Of a stretch of 64,000 nucleotides of DNA, positions 46,808 to 55,174 are shown piece by piece. The stretch spans positions 220,892-284,891 of the forward strand of contig NZ_JAUCBP010000006.1 of assembly GCF_030362855.1 (NCBI RefSeq), in the 5' to 3' direction. Every line of letters starts with the position of its first letter. Position 1 is the stretch's first letter. The notes beneath the pieces were generated by a model. That model was not told the DNA's origin. It made no database searches and saw only the letters and a list, made by a program, of their open reading frames with translations. The position numbers and the translations under genes are program-made. Source of the DNA: Neoalteromonas arenosi (lineage in GTDB: Bacteria > Pseudomonadota > Gammaproteobacteria > Enterobacterales > Alteromonadaceae).

Positions 46808-47443
46808 TTACCAAATCATGCGCCAGAACCAACCCTCTTTAAGGTCTTCTTCACAGGTTTTCAGCTGAGTGGCGTAGCGTAAGGAACGGCCTTTCACTCG
46901 CTGCGCTACGTTGACAAGCCATTTCTTCTTATCGTAAGTACGTCGTTTATAACCGGTCCAGCCCTCATGGTAATTGAGGTACTGTCCATAGGCATCCCAT
47001 TTGGATATACCGTTGACACTGTGGGTCTTACTGATAAACCACCCCATAAAATCGATAGCATCTTCGAAATCATCGCGGTCGGCTCCACTGTTGCCGGTCT
47101 CACGCATGTAGTCTTCCCAAGTCGGCGTTTTGGCTTGAGAATATCCGTAGGCGGAACTGACCCTGCCCCATGGGATTAAGCCAAAAAAGATCGTATCTTT
47201 GGGTGGCTTGGCATCTGCGCGAAACGAACTTTCCTGATACATCATCGCCATTGGCACATGAATCGGCACTCCCCAATCATCGCGCATGTCAGCAGCAGCA
47301 TCGTACCAATCCCGTTTTTCCTCAAAAATCGCACAAATATTGCTGATATCTTTTGGTGGCGTCGTAGTACAACCGACTGAAAACACAGTACAAATGAGAA
47401 TAATGGAAAAAAACTTTAAAAATTTTTGGAACTTTTCGCTCAT
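46808..47443 (-). CDS. SLT-domain lipoprotein, probable lytic transglycosylase
   Basis: 211 residues. The lipobox FSVGC places the mature N-terminal Cys near residue 25. The core MAMMYQESSFRADA contains the catalytic Glu of the SLT fold, followed by YGYSQAKTPTWEDYM and ending with a basic region. It would cleave peptidoglycan at the inner face of the outer membrane. It lies eight bases upstream of the TPR-sulfotransferase gene on the same strand, which suggests an operon, although the functional link is unclear. Confidence 0.82.
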   Translation of the reverse strand: MSEKFQKFLKFFSIILICTVFSVGCTTTPPKDISNICAIFEEKRDWYDAAADMRDDWGVPIHVPMAMMYQESSFRADAKPPKDTIFFGLIPWGRVSSAYGYSQAKTPTWEDYMRETGNSGADRDDFEDAIDFMGWFISKTHSVNGISKWDAYGQYLNYHEGWTGYKRRTYDKKKWLVNVAQRVKGRSLRYATQLKTCEEDLKEGWFWRMIW

Positions 47444-47501
47444 TTTTTGTTCAACATTAATGTTCTAGTCAAAAATGTGTGTTTCCCTGGAACCTTCTAA
47501 G

Positions 47502-47527
47502 GCCTGACCGTTGTCAGGCTTTTTTTT
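47502..47527 (+). terminator. Hairpin with T run pointing away from the local genes
   Basis: GCCTGAC and GTCAGGC form a 7-bp stem with a CGTT loop, followed by eight T on the plus strand. The genes on both sides are on the minus strand, and the T run enters the gshA stop codon. On the minus strand there is no T tract after the hairpin. Confidence 0.6.
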
Positions 47528-49121
47528 ATTCTGAACGGGAAAAGTAGTCTTTTAAAAACACATCAAACGGTTTGCTATCTGCTTCTTCTATAGCCTTTTG
47601 AGCACTTTGTGATTCAACCGTTGCACGCTCAAAGTCTGCAAGTGTGAAGTGCGTGTACTTATGATTTGCAAAAGCGCTTTTGTATTCTTGCGACAATTGC
47701 AAGCCCAATTGGCCGTTGTCTTTTTCTTCTTGCAACAATCGATTCAACCAACGCGCAGACGGTGTCTTATTGCTTTCGCGTAGCTTGTCCCGCTCAGCCT
47801 CAACAGCAACACTAAAGCGGTCAGTTCCGGAAGCCTCATCGAGTAATTGTGCCGTTTGCATAAACGCGCCAAATAGCGACTCTCCCCACTCTTGCAACGC
47901 CACTTCTTCAACGTTTTCGCCATCGCGCAGAATCAAAGTCAATGCAGGATTTCGACCATCGGTCACAACACGTTTAAGATTCGACTCAGTTTCTGCGTAA
48001 GAAGTTTCATCAAATTCAGGCGAATCGGCCAATAAGCACGTCAACAAGAATACATCTAAGAAATAAAACTGCTGCTCTTCAATACCAACCGGCGTAAACG
48101 GATTCACATCGAGCGCACGCACTTCAATATAGCTAACCCCGCGGTCAGCGAGAGCATCCGTTGGTTTCTCCATCGAGCGCGCAACTTGCTTGGGCCTAAT
48201 CGGTGAGTACAGTTCATTCTCAATCTGAAGGATATTGCGATTCAACTGCTCGTATATGCCCTGTTCACCTGCTGCAAAGCGTTCATACTCAGTGCTGTGA
48301 GTTCGAATAGCACTGCGCACGGATTGAATATAATCAGGCAGGTTGTTGTAACAAATACGCAATGCGGATTGTTGACTGTTGGTATAACCCAAATCACTCA
48401 TTCGCAATGAAGTTGCGTACGGTAGATACAGGGTACCTTTACCCAGCTTTTGAAAATCAAACTTGGTATTTTTGCCTTGTAAAAACGAGCCACAAATTGC
48501 TGGAGACGAGCCATATAAAAAGGGAATTAGCCAGCACCAACGGCGATAATTGCGGATCAGATTGAAATAGCTTTGCGATTGGAACTCAATGTTATTTTGC
48601 TCACCTCTAATTGTCGCAAAGTGTTCCCAAAACGCTTCCGGTAACGAGAAATTAAAGTGGATCCCTGCGATGGCTTGCATCATCGCACCATAGCGATTCT
48701 TTAATCCGACTCGATACGTTTTCTTCATGCGACCGACGTTTGAAGTTCCGTAGTCAGCAATGGGAATGCGCGATTCACCATTGACATAACACGGCATGCT
48801 CATTGGCCACAATGCTTCATCGCCCATTTGCGCCAGGGTAAATTTATGAATGTCATAAAGCTGTTGCAGTGTAACAGCCGGATCTGACTCTGGCGGGGTT
48901 ATGAATTCAAGCAACGCCTCAGAGAAGTCGGTGGTGATTGTATCGTGGGTTAGGGCTGAACCTAAACTTGTCGGATGCGGAGTTTGAGACAACTGGCCAT
49001 TCGGAGTAATACGCAAAGCCTCGCGCTCTACACCGTGCTTTATCCCGCGTAAACTTGCTCGTGCTGCATCAGTTTGTAAACCTTTAAGCGCCTGGGCAAA
49101 AACAGTTGGATTGTTAATCAA
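47526..49121 (-). CDS. gshA: Glutamate-cysteine ligase (GshA)
   Basis: 531 residues, near the 518 of E. coli GshA, class 1 of the family. The stretch GVEREALRITPNGQLSQTPH near residue 28 carries ATP and Mg binding residues. ALTHDTITTDFSEALLEFIT and YIEVRALDVNPFTPVG are further signatures. It makes gamma-glutamylcysteine, the first step of glutathione synthesis, and so serves the glutaredoxin and glyoxalase encoded nearby. No regulatory site is clear in the 101 bases upstream. Confidence 0.95.
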   Translation of the reverse strand: MINNPTVFAQALKGLQTDAARASLRGIKHGVEREALRITPNGQLSQTPHPTSLGSALTHDTITTDFSEALLEFITPPESDPAVTLQQLYDIHKFTLAQMGDEALWPMSMPCYVNGESRIPIADYGTSNVGRMKKTYRVGLKNRYGAMMQAIAGIHFNFSLPEAFWEHFATIRGEQNNIEFQSQSYFNLIRNYRRWCWLIPFLYGSSPAICGSFLQGKNTKFDFQKLGKGTLYLPYATSLRMSDLGYTNSQQSALRICYNNLPDYIQSVRSAIRTHSTEYERFAAGEQGIYEQLNRNILQIENELYSPIRPKQVARSMEKPTDALADRGVSYIEVRALDVNPFTPVGIEEQQFYFLDVFLLTCLLADSPEFDETSYAETESNLKRVVTDGRNPALTLILRDGENVEEVALQEWGESLFGAFMQTAQLLDEASGTDRFSVAVEAERDKLRESNKTPSARWLNRLLQEEKDNGQLGLQLSQEYKSAFANHKYTHFTLADFERATVESQSAQKAIEEADSKPFDVFLKDYFSRSE

Positions 49122-49222
49122 TCGTCTGACTCACTTCTGATAAATCGTCGTAATTGGCGCAAGTATAACGTCTTTTATCCGCAATGCTTACGCCGCGTAA
49201 TACAAAGTTAGGCTAACCTAGA

Positions 49223-52030
49223 TTATTCGCTTGCATTAAAACGAATAATTTCTCGACCAAGCTCGGCGAGCTGTGGCTCTAGTGATGTAGCATCCCCAAC
49301 TACAATAATGTGCATATCTTGGGGCTGGATCAATGCCTTAGCTACAAGATTAATCTCTTCAGCGGTTATCCCCTGAATGATCGCAAGCTGCTCCTCAGAA
49401 AAGCTTTTATCCAATTCATAGACCAGCAGGTGGCGTAAAAACCGCGCCTTAGCCGCTGGCGTTTCATAATCCAGAGCATCGCCTTGAGTGTAGGCACTTT
49501 TTAGGAACGCCAACTCTTGTGCGGTGATCCCATCGCGCTTGTATTCCGACATTTCACGCAAAATCTCTTGAATACTCTCTAGTGTATTAGGGGCATTGAA
49601 GTCCCCTCCTGCAGCAAAAATACCCAGCGTTTTACCACCACTAAAGTAACTATTAGCGCCGTAGGTGTAGCCCTTATCTTCCCGCAAGTTAAGATTGATC
49701 CGGCTATTAAAGTGACCACCCAGAGGGAAGTTCATCAAGCGCGCGCGAAAGTATTCGCCGGTAGCATCGTAGGGCATCGAACGGCGCACTACACTGACCA
49801 CTGATTGGACTGCGCCGGGCTTATCGACTAAGAACACTTTGCCCTCGTTGTGCTCAGGAAATGCTGCGTACGCTGGAATTTCATAGTTTGCAACTGCCCA
49901 CTCTTTAAGTGGTGCCAATAACCTAACCGCTAACGATTGTTCAATGTCACCAACAATCACAATGTTGGCTTTAGCCGGGTTGTAAAATTGCGCGTAAAAC
50001 GCCTTAACGTCGTCTAACTGAATATTGCTCAGCGTTGTATAGGTGCCGCCATCAGGCATACTGACGCGGTTTTCCGGACCATATAAAATTGCGCTTTGCG
50101 CACGTGACGCGAGCGCATTCGGGTTTTTCATTTGCTGCTGAATGGCTTGTAAGCTGCGCTGTTTGAGTTGATTAAAATCAGCCTCTAAAAACGCCGGAGA
50201 AAATAATTTCTCATAGAGAATATCCAATGTTGCCGGCAAATTCTTACTGATACTGCTGACATAAATCGTGGTAAAGCGACCAGATGCAGAGAATTGCACG
50301 CTACTTCCAAGCTTAGATAATGCATTGGCGAGTTCTACATTGCTACGCTGAGTTGTCGATTCATTCATCATCATCGCTGTCATCGACGCTAAGCCCGCTT
50401 TGTCAATCGGATCCAATAATGGTCCACCTTCTAGACTAATTGAGAGGCTTACTGTTGGCGTTTCAGATGTGGTTACACCTAACAAGGGCACATTATCGAG
50501 TACTTGTGTTTGCCAAAAGTCCGGTACACTGACAACAGGAGGTTTACCTTCAGGCGGTATTTGACTGCGGTCAAAAGAATCTTCAATAGGCGTCTGAGCG
50601 ACCTCTTGAACCGCATCGAACGCAGGAATATCACGAGCTGGTATTTCATACTGGGGTTTGGCCACAGCAAGCTGCGTTTGCTGCATAGGCACAATACTCA
50701 GCACCACCGCTGGATTATTCTTAATGTACTTTTCATACACTCGCATGACATCTTCTGCGGTCACTGCGTTGTAGCGATCAATATCGGCCTGTACGAGGTC
50801 TGGCTCACCCGCAAAGGTTTGTCCATACGCAAGCATACTGACTTTACTGGCTACGCTTTGCAGACTGAATATGGTTCTTGCTTCGATGCTCATCTTAACT
50901 CGCTCTAAGTCATCGGGCTGCACACCGCGTTGCTCAAACTCAGCAAACGTCTGATGAAAGCGCTCATACAAATCATTCAAATTAGGCTCTACGCCGGGGT
51001 TTGCCAATGCTAATAACTGAAACTCACAGGCCAATTCCCGGCACGGATGTGATACAGCCGCCTGCACAGTGCGTCCGCTAACTACCAGGTTTTTATAGAA
51101 GATTGATGTTTTACCACCACCCAGAATATCCGCTAGCACATCAAGCGGTGCTTCGTCAGGATGTCTGGCATGAACGGTAGGAAAAGTCATCTGCAAAAAC
51201 GGTAAATGCACATTGTCTTCAAGGGTCAAATACCGGCTCTCTGTAAGGGTCACCGGTGTTTTGGGTAAATCTTCGACTTCTGGTCCTCTGGGGATTGGAC
51301 CAAAGTACTGCTCAACCCATGCCTTTGTTTGGTCAATATCAATATCGCCGCCGATCGTTAAAACGGCATTGTTGGGACCATACCAACGCTTAAAGAAGGC
51401 TTTTAAATCATCAACGCCAACGCGCTCTAAATCTTCCACGTAGCCGATTACTGGCCACGAATAAGGATGTCCAGCTGGATACAGTGCTTCGCTAGTGCGC
51501 TCACTGCGCAAACCGTAGGGTTGATTGTCAACGCGCTGGGCACGTTCGTTTTTGACGGTATCGCGCTGGTTCTCAAATTTTTCAACCGTAACTGCGGGTA
51601 ACAAAAATCCCATACGATCAGATTCTAACCACAAGACTTTTTCAAGGTGATTGCGCGGTACAGTTTGATAGTAATTTGTGCGGTCAGAGTTAGTGGTCCC
51701 GTTCATGTCACCCCCTGCTTCAGTGATCATGGCAAAGTGCTGTTCATCTGCGACATGCTGGGAGCCTTGAAACATCATATGTTCAAAAAAGTGAGCGAAG
51801 CCAGAACGACCAACCACTTCACGCGATGAGCCCACGTGGTAGGTAACATCAATGTGCACTAGGGGGTCTGAAGTGTCTTGGTGCAGAATTACCGTTAACC
51901 CGTTGTCGAGTTGATAACGAGTATGCTCAATACCAATCTGCTGAGTTTCATCAGCATTATTACCCTTTGGCGTACTGCAACCCACTAACGTCACAGCGAC
52001 TAACACAACTAGCCCAATTGTTCTTATCAT
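49223..52030 (-). CDS. M16 family zinc peptidase, lipoprotein
   Basis: 935 residues. Lipobox VTLVGC with Cys18 suggests membrane anchoring. The inverted zinc motif HFFEH is at 80-84, with a likely third ligand Glu in the downstream helix (ENQRDTVKNERAQR). Two M16 halves are visible; the second (from about residue 510) lacks the zinc motif as usual. Members degrade peptides in the periplasm. It is monocistronic, and its start lies 99 bases from the divergent HPt gene. Confidence 0.92.
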   Translation of the reverse strand: MIRTIGLVVLVAVTLVGCSTPKGNNADETQQIGIEHTRYQLDNGLTVILHQDTSDPLVHIDVTYHVGSSREVVGRSGFAHFFEHMMFQGSQHVADEQHFAMITEAGGDMNGTTNSDRTNYYQTVPRNHLEKVLWLESDRMGFLLPAVTVEKFENQRDTVKNERAQRVDNQPYGLRSERTSEALYPAGHPYSWPVIGYVEDLERVGVDDLKAFFKRWYGPNNAVLTIGGDIDIDQTKAWVEQYFGPIPRGPEVEDLPKTPVTLTESRYLTLEDNVHLPFLQMTFPTVHARHPDEAPLDVLADILGGGKTSIFYKNLVVSGRTVQAAVSHPCRELACEFQLLALANPGVEPNLNDLYERFHQTFAEFEQRGVQPDDLERVKMSIEARTIFSLQSVASKVSMLAYGQTFAGEPDLVQADIDRYNAVTAEDVMRVYEKYIKNNPAVVLSIVPMQQTQLAVAKPQYEIPARDIPAFDAVQEVAQTPIEDSFDRSQIPPEGKPPVVSVPDFWQTQVLDNVPLLGVTTSETPTVSLSISLEGGPLLDPIDKAGLASMTAMMMNESTTQRSNVELANALSKLGSSVQFSASGRFTTIYVSSISKNLPATLDILYEKLFSPAFLEADFNQLKQRSLQAIQQQMKNPNALASRAQSAILYGPENRVSMPDGGTYTTLSNIQLDDVKAFYAQFYNPAKANIVIVGDIEQSLAVRLLAPLKEWAVANYEIPAYAAFPEHNEGKVFLVDKPGAVQSVVSVVRRSMPYDATGEYFRARLMNFPLGGHFNSRINLNLREDKGYTYGANSYFSGGKTLGIFAAGGDFNAPNTLESIQEILREMSEYKRDGITAQELAFLKSAYTQGDALDYETPAAKARFLRHLLVYELDKSFSEEQLAIIQGITAEEINLVAKALIQPQDMHIIVVGDATSLEPQLAELGREIIRFNASE

Positions 52031-52129
52031 TCTTCTAACTTCAATCCGTAAATATGAAAACTATACAAGACTACACGATAGCCAATAAATCACGTACACT
52101 AAATGCATAACTGACTACTTTGAGCGTCA

Positions 52130-52669
52130 ATGGAACAGCAAACAAACATAATAAATACTAGTTTCGGCCTCCAGCAGCTAAGTGGCAATGAGACGTTGTA
52201 CAAACGCCTATTGCTACGCTTTCATGACGAATACCAGCACAGCGAACGCAAGTTATCGGAAATTCAACAACTAAACAACCTAGAAGCGATGCAATTGCTG
52301 GTTCATACGATCAAAGGCGTGAGTGGTAATCTGGGCCTGGACCTTCTGCACTTGGCAGCAAAGAGCAAAGATCAAGAAATTAAACGTGCCACTGATTGTA
52401 ACGTCGACTTAGCGCCATTTATTGCGGCGCTAAATACTACATTAGAAGCGGTTGTCAGTTATTGCGATGATGGTAGCAACCAAGCGCTATCGAATACCGC
52501 TGGCGATGAGGTAATTACCGCGTTGCGTCAACAGCGTTTTGTATCAGACGAAAAGTTACATGCGTTTCTAGCCGCTAGCGATTTATCTGAACAACAAAAA
52601 CAAGCCATAGTTACCGCTGTCGATGATTTGGACTACGCTACAGCAGTCGAGATTATTGACCAAGCATGA
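52130..52669 (+). CDS. HPt (histidine phosphotransfer) domain protein
   Basis: 179 residues. The N-terminal 100 residues form a helical HPt domain with the phospho-accepting His59 in LLVHTIKGVSGNLG. The last 60 residues (helical) have no family that I recognise. It is a free phosphotransfer protein that would link a hybrid kinase receiver domain to a response regulator. No partner is adjacent; the hybrid kinase at 55175 ends in a receiver and has no HPt of its own. The gene overlaps the next by four bases (ATGA). Confidence 0.85.
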   Translation: MEQQTNIINTSFGLQQLSGNETLYKRLLLRFHDEYQHSERKLSEIQQLNNLEAMQLLVHTIKGVSGNLGLDLLHLAAKSKDQEIKRATDCNVDLAPFIAALNTTLEAVVSYCDDGSNQALSNTAGDEVITALRQQRFVSDEKLHAFLAASDLSEQQKQAIVTAVDDLDYATAVEIIDQA

Positions 52670-53397
52670 CAACGAGTGATGCGCAGCCGCGTCTGCACAT
52701 CCTCGCAGACACTGAACACTTTCTAGTTATTGATAAACCGCCCGGCGTTTGTATGCACTATCAGGACGGTGACAACCCAATTCTGCCAATGCTTGAGGCT
52801 CGTGGTTACACTGGCCTGCACTTGGTGCACCGCCTTGACACTGCAACCTCAGGACTCTTGCTATTAGCTAAAACAGCAGATGTCGCAGCAGCGCTGTCAG
52901 ATGCATTTCAGAACCGTCGAGTGCAAAAATTTTATCTCGCGATAAGTGCGCAAAAACCCAAGAAGAAGCAAGGACATGTTTTAGGTGATTTGAGCAAAGC
53001 TCGGCGCGGCAATTATAAGCTGACGCCAGCAACTGACAATCCAGCTTATACCCAATTTTTTAGTTATAGCGTTGCCCAACCCGAGTATCCGTCACTGCGT
53101 TTATTCGTGCTTAAGCCTCTGACCGGCAAGACCCATCAATTGCGCGTCAGTTTACAGTCAATCGGTGCACCTATACTCGGCGATGCACGTTATGCGAAGC
53201 ATGCAAGCGATAGAATGTATCTGCATGCCTATCAACTCGCCTTTGAGTTGTTTAAAGAGCGCTACAGTTTTTATCGCTACCCCGAACAAGGCGACTGGTT
53301 CAATCAAACACAAGTGGTGCAAACGGTCAAAGACCTTGGGGATCTTGAACAACTCAATTGGCCCCGCCCACTTTCCAAGGCACTACATGCAATATAA
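52666..53397 (+). CDS. RluA-family RNA pseudouridine synthase
   Basis: 243 residues without an S4 domain. The catalytic motif is LVHRLDTATSGLLLLAK with Asp58. The stretch GKTHQLRVSLQSIGAPILGD near 158-177 is the second signature. It isomerises uridine in rRNA or tRNA; the exact site is unknown. It is most like the TIGR01621 subgroup rather than RluC or TruC. Its start overlaps the HPt stop. Confidence 0.88.
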   Translation: MTTSDAQPRLHILADTEHFLVIDKPPGVCMHYQDGDNPILPMLEARGYTGLHLVHRLDTATSGLLLLAKTADVAAALSDAFQNRRVQKFYLAISAQKPKKKQGHVLGDLSKARRGNYKLTPATDNPAYTQFFSYSVAQPEYPSLRLFVLKPLTGKTHQLRVSLQSIGAPILGDARYAKHASDRMYLHAYQLAFELFKERYSFYRYPEQGDWFNQTQVVQTVKDLGDLEQLNWPRPLSKALHAI

Positions 53398-54277
53398 ACA
53401 CGTTCACATAGTGGGTAGTGGTGCTTTAGGTAGCGTGTTAGCTGCACAGGCGGTTAATAAAGGCTATCCAGTCGTTAACCGTCCAAGAAATACGCCAGTA
53501 CGACAAGTAACACTACTAGATAAAAGACAAGTCGAACTCACATTACCTCAGCATCATTGGCCAGAGGATAATTCGCCGCAACTTGTTGTTCTGCCGCTCA
53601 AGAGCTACCAAATTGAAGCTGCGCTGACGCAATACGAAGCGCATTTTTGTACAAACACTCAGGTTCTGCTGGTGCATAACGGGATGCTCGATTGGTCGCA
53701 ATCAGCATTGGATCAAAAGCCATATCAATTATATGCCGCATCCACGAGTATCGCAGCATTTAAGCCGTCTCCAACTACTGCCGTTCAAACCGGCGAGGGG
53801 GAAACTTTTATCGGTACACTGCAATCGCAGGCCGAGCCAGCTAGTCTCGAGTATTTAAACACAGTTTGTAATGATCTATTTGGCGATAGTTCAATCAGTA
53901 TCGATATCCGCCGTACCCAGTGGCAAAAACTAACGATTAATAGCCTTATCAACCCACTCACCGCTATCCATGGGTTTCGCAACGGCGAATTACTGAACCC
54001 ACGCTGGCAGCCGCAGTTACAATTAGTGGCCAACGAGCTATCAATACTGGCTTGTAAACAAGGTTTTGATGAATCACCCGCATCGATTCTGGGGCGGGCA
54101 CAACAGGTTATGCAACGCACTGCAGAGAACTTCTCCTCGATGCAGCAAGATGTCGCCCTTGGCCGCCCTACTGAAATTGATGCTATCAATGGCTATGCGC
54201 TGAGCATTGCGAAGCATGCTGGTATCGAGTGCCCGCAACTTACTGAACATTATCATGCGGTTAAGGCGTTAGGTTAG
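53387..54277 (+). CDS. panE: 2-dehydropantoate 2-reductase (PanE/ApbA family)
   Basis: 296 residues from ATG 53387 (MQYKHVHIVGSGALGSVLAA); the 74-residue in-frame extension upstream merely reads the previous gene in another frame. The Rossmann glycine motif GSGALG is at 10-15. The catalytic Lys lies in WQKLTINSLINPLTA, typical of ketopantoate reductases. It would reduce ketopantoate with NADPH for pantothenate. It overlaps the pseudouridine synthase by 11 bases. The paralogue-rich family means the specific substrate is likely but not certain. Confidence 0.83.
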   Translation: MQYKHVHIVGSGALGSVLAAQAVNKGYPVVNRPRNTPVRQVTLLDKRQVELTLPQHHWPEDNSPQLVVLPLKSYQIEAALTQYEAHFCTNTQVLLVHNGMLDWSQSALDQKPYQLYAASTSIAAFKPSPTTAVQTGEGETFIGTLQSQAEPASLEYLNTVCNDLFGDSSISIDIRRTQWQKLTINSLINPLTAIHGFRNGELLNPRWQPQLQLVANELSILACKQGFDESPASILGRAQQVMQRTAENFSSMQQDVALGRPTEIDAINGYALSIAKHAGIECPQLTEHYHAVKALG

Positions 54278-55174
54278 CCATTGATACAGCGTAAATCCGA
54301 CGTAACCGTTTAATACTAAGCTAACTCGCGTAGCACATGAAAGTTCTTTACTTTACGACATTAAAGCGGGGTTTATAAAAGAACAATTGACACAAACCAT
54401 TAGAATTTTGTCCGTGCTCAAATTGAGCATAATCTGCCTTTAGGCTGAGGTTATGTCACGATGTGAAGGTAAATCAACGGAAAACTGGCAAGCCATGATG
54501 GCTAATATCAGAGACTATCGTTTTGGTATTCAACTTCCTCCCTGGCAAAGCGAAAACATGTCCGCGCCCTTTCATACAGAATATTTGCACTTAAAAGATG
54601 AAAGGTTAGATAGTGGGTCTAGATTATTGAATGTTGATTGACGGGGGTTGCGATTACAAAAATGGTGTTTTTTAAACTTATCCAAGTAGCTATGATGATA
54701 AAGACTCCATTATGAATAATGCCTATGCTAAGCGAATCAATCTCTCAAATTAAGATAGCTCAAGCATAAGAAAGAAAATGGTCATTAATACCCTAAGAGA
54801 CAGTCTACTTTTCGGTTGATTTTCCCTCGGTAGTGGTGTTTCTGTGAAATAATGAAAATTACTCGATCACTTTGCGCATGTTTAACCTGCCTTTAAGTTC
54901 AGAAGTGTTGAGCAATCAGCTCAACTTATCCTCTCCGAAAACTGTTTTTTGTCCGTACAGAGATTGAATATTACCTCTAATCGCCCAAATTGTGTGACGC
55001 AAGCAAACTACCGCATCGGGAAGCGGTCAGCATTTTACGCTGAACTGCTCGCTTAAGCATCGGCACTCATATACACGTAGCGAGAGAGTATTGAATTATT
55101 TATCGTCGAATAATAGGTGCATGACCTTTTTATAAACTACACTTCACGAAATAGACGTATTTTTTCTAGCGATT
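54278..55174. other. Long non-coding region before the hybrid kinase
   Basis: About 900 bases without a convincing gene. One palindrome, TGCTCAAATTGAGCA (54415-54429), is present. A frame at 54453-54641 has a poor ribosome site and no recognisable homology. The rest has no clear remnants of a transposase or gene. It could hold an unrecognised RNA or a long leader. Confidence 0.6.
54415..54429. repeat. 15-bp palindrome
   Basis: TGCTCAA and TTGAGCA face each other around a single A. It lies in a gene-free region and may be an operator. Confidence 0.4.

Noticed and set aside
53165-53386. N-terminal extension of the ketopantoate reductase
   Set aside because: It reads the upstream pseudouridine synthase in another frame, and the Rossmann fold begins at ATG 53387.
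54453-54641. 62-residue frame in the gap upstream of the hybrid kinase
   Set aside because: No recognisable homology, a poorly spaced ribosome site, and ordinary length for a chance frame.
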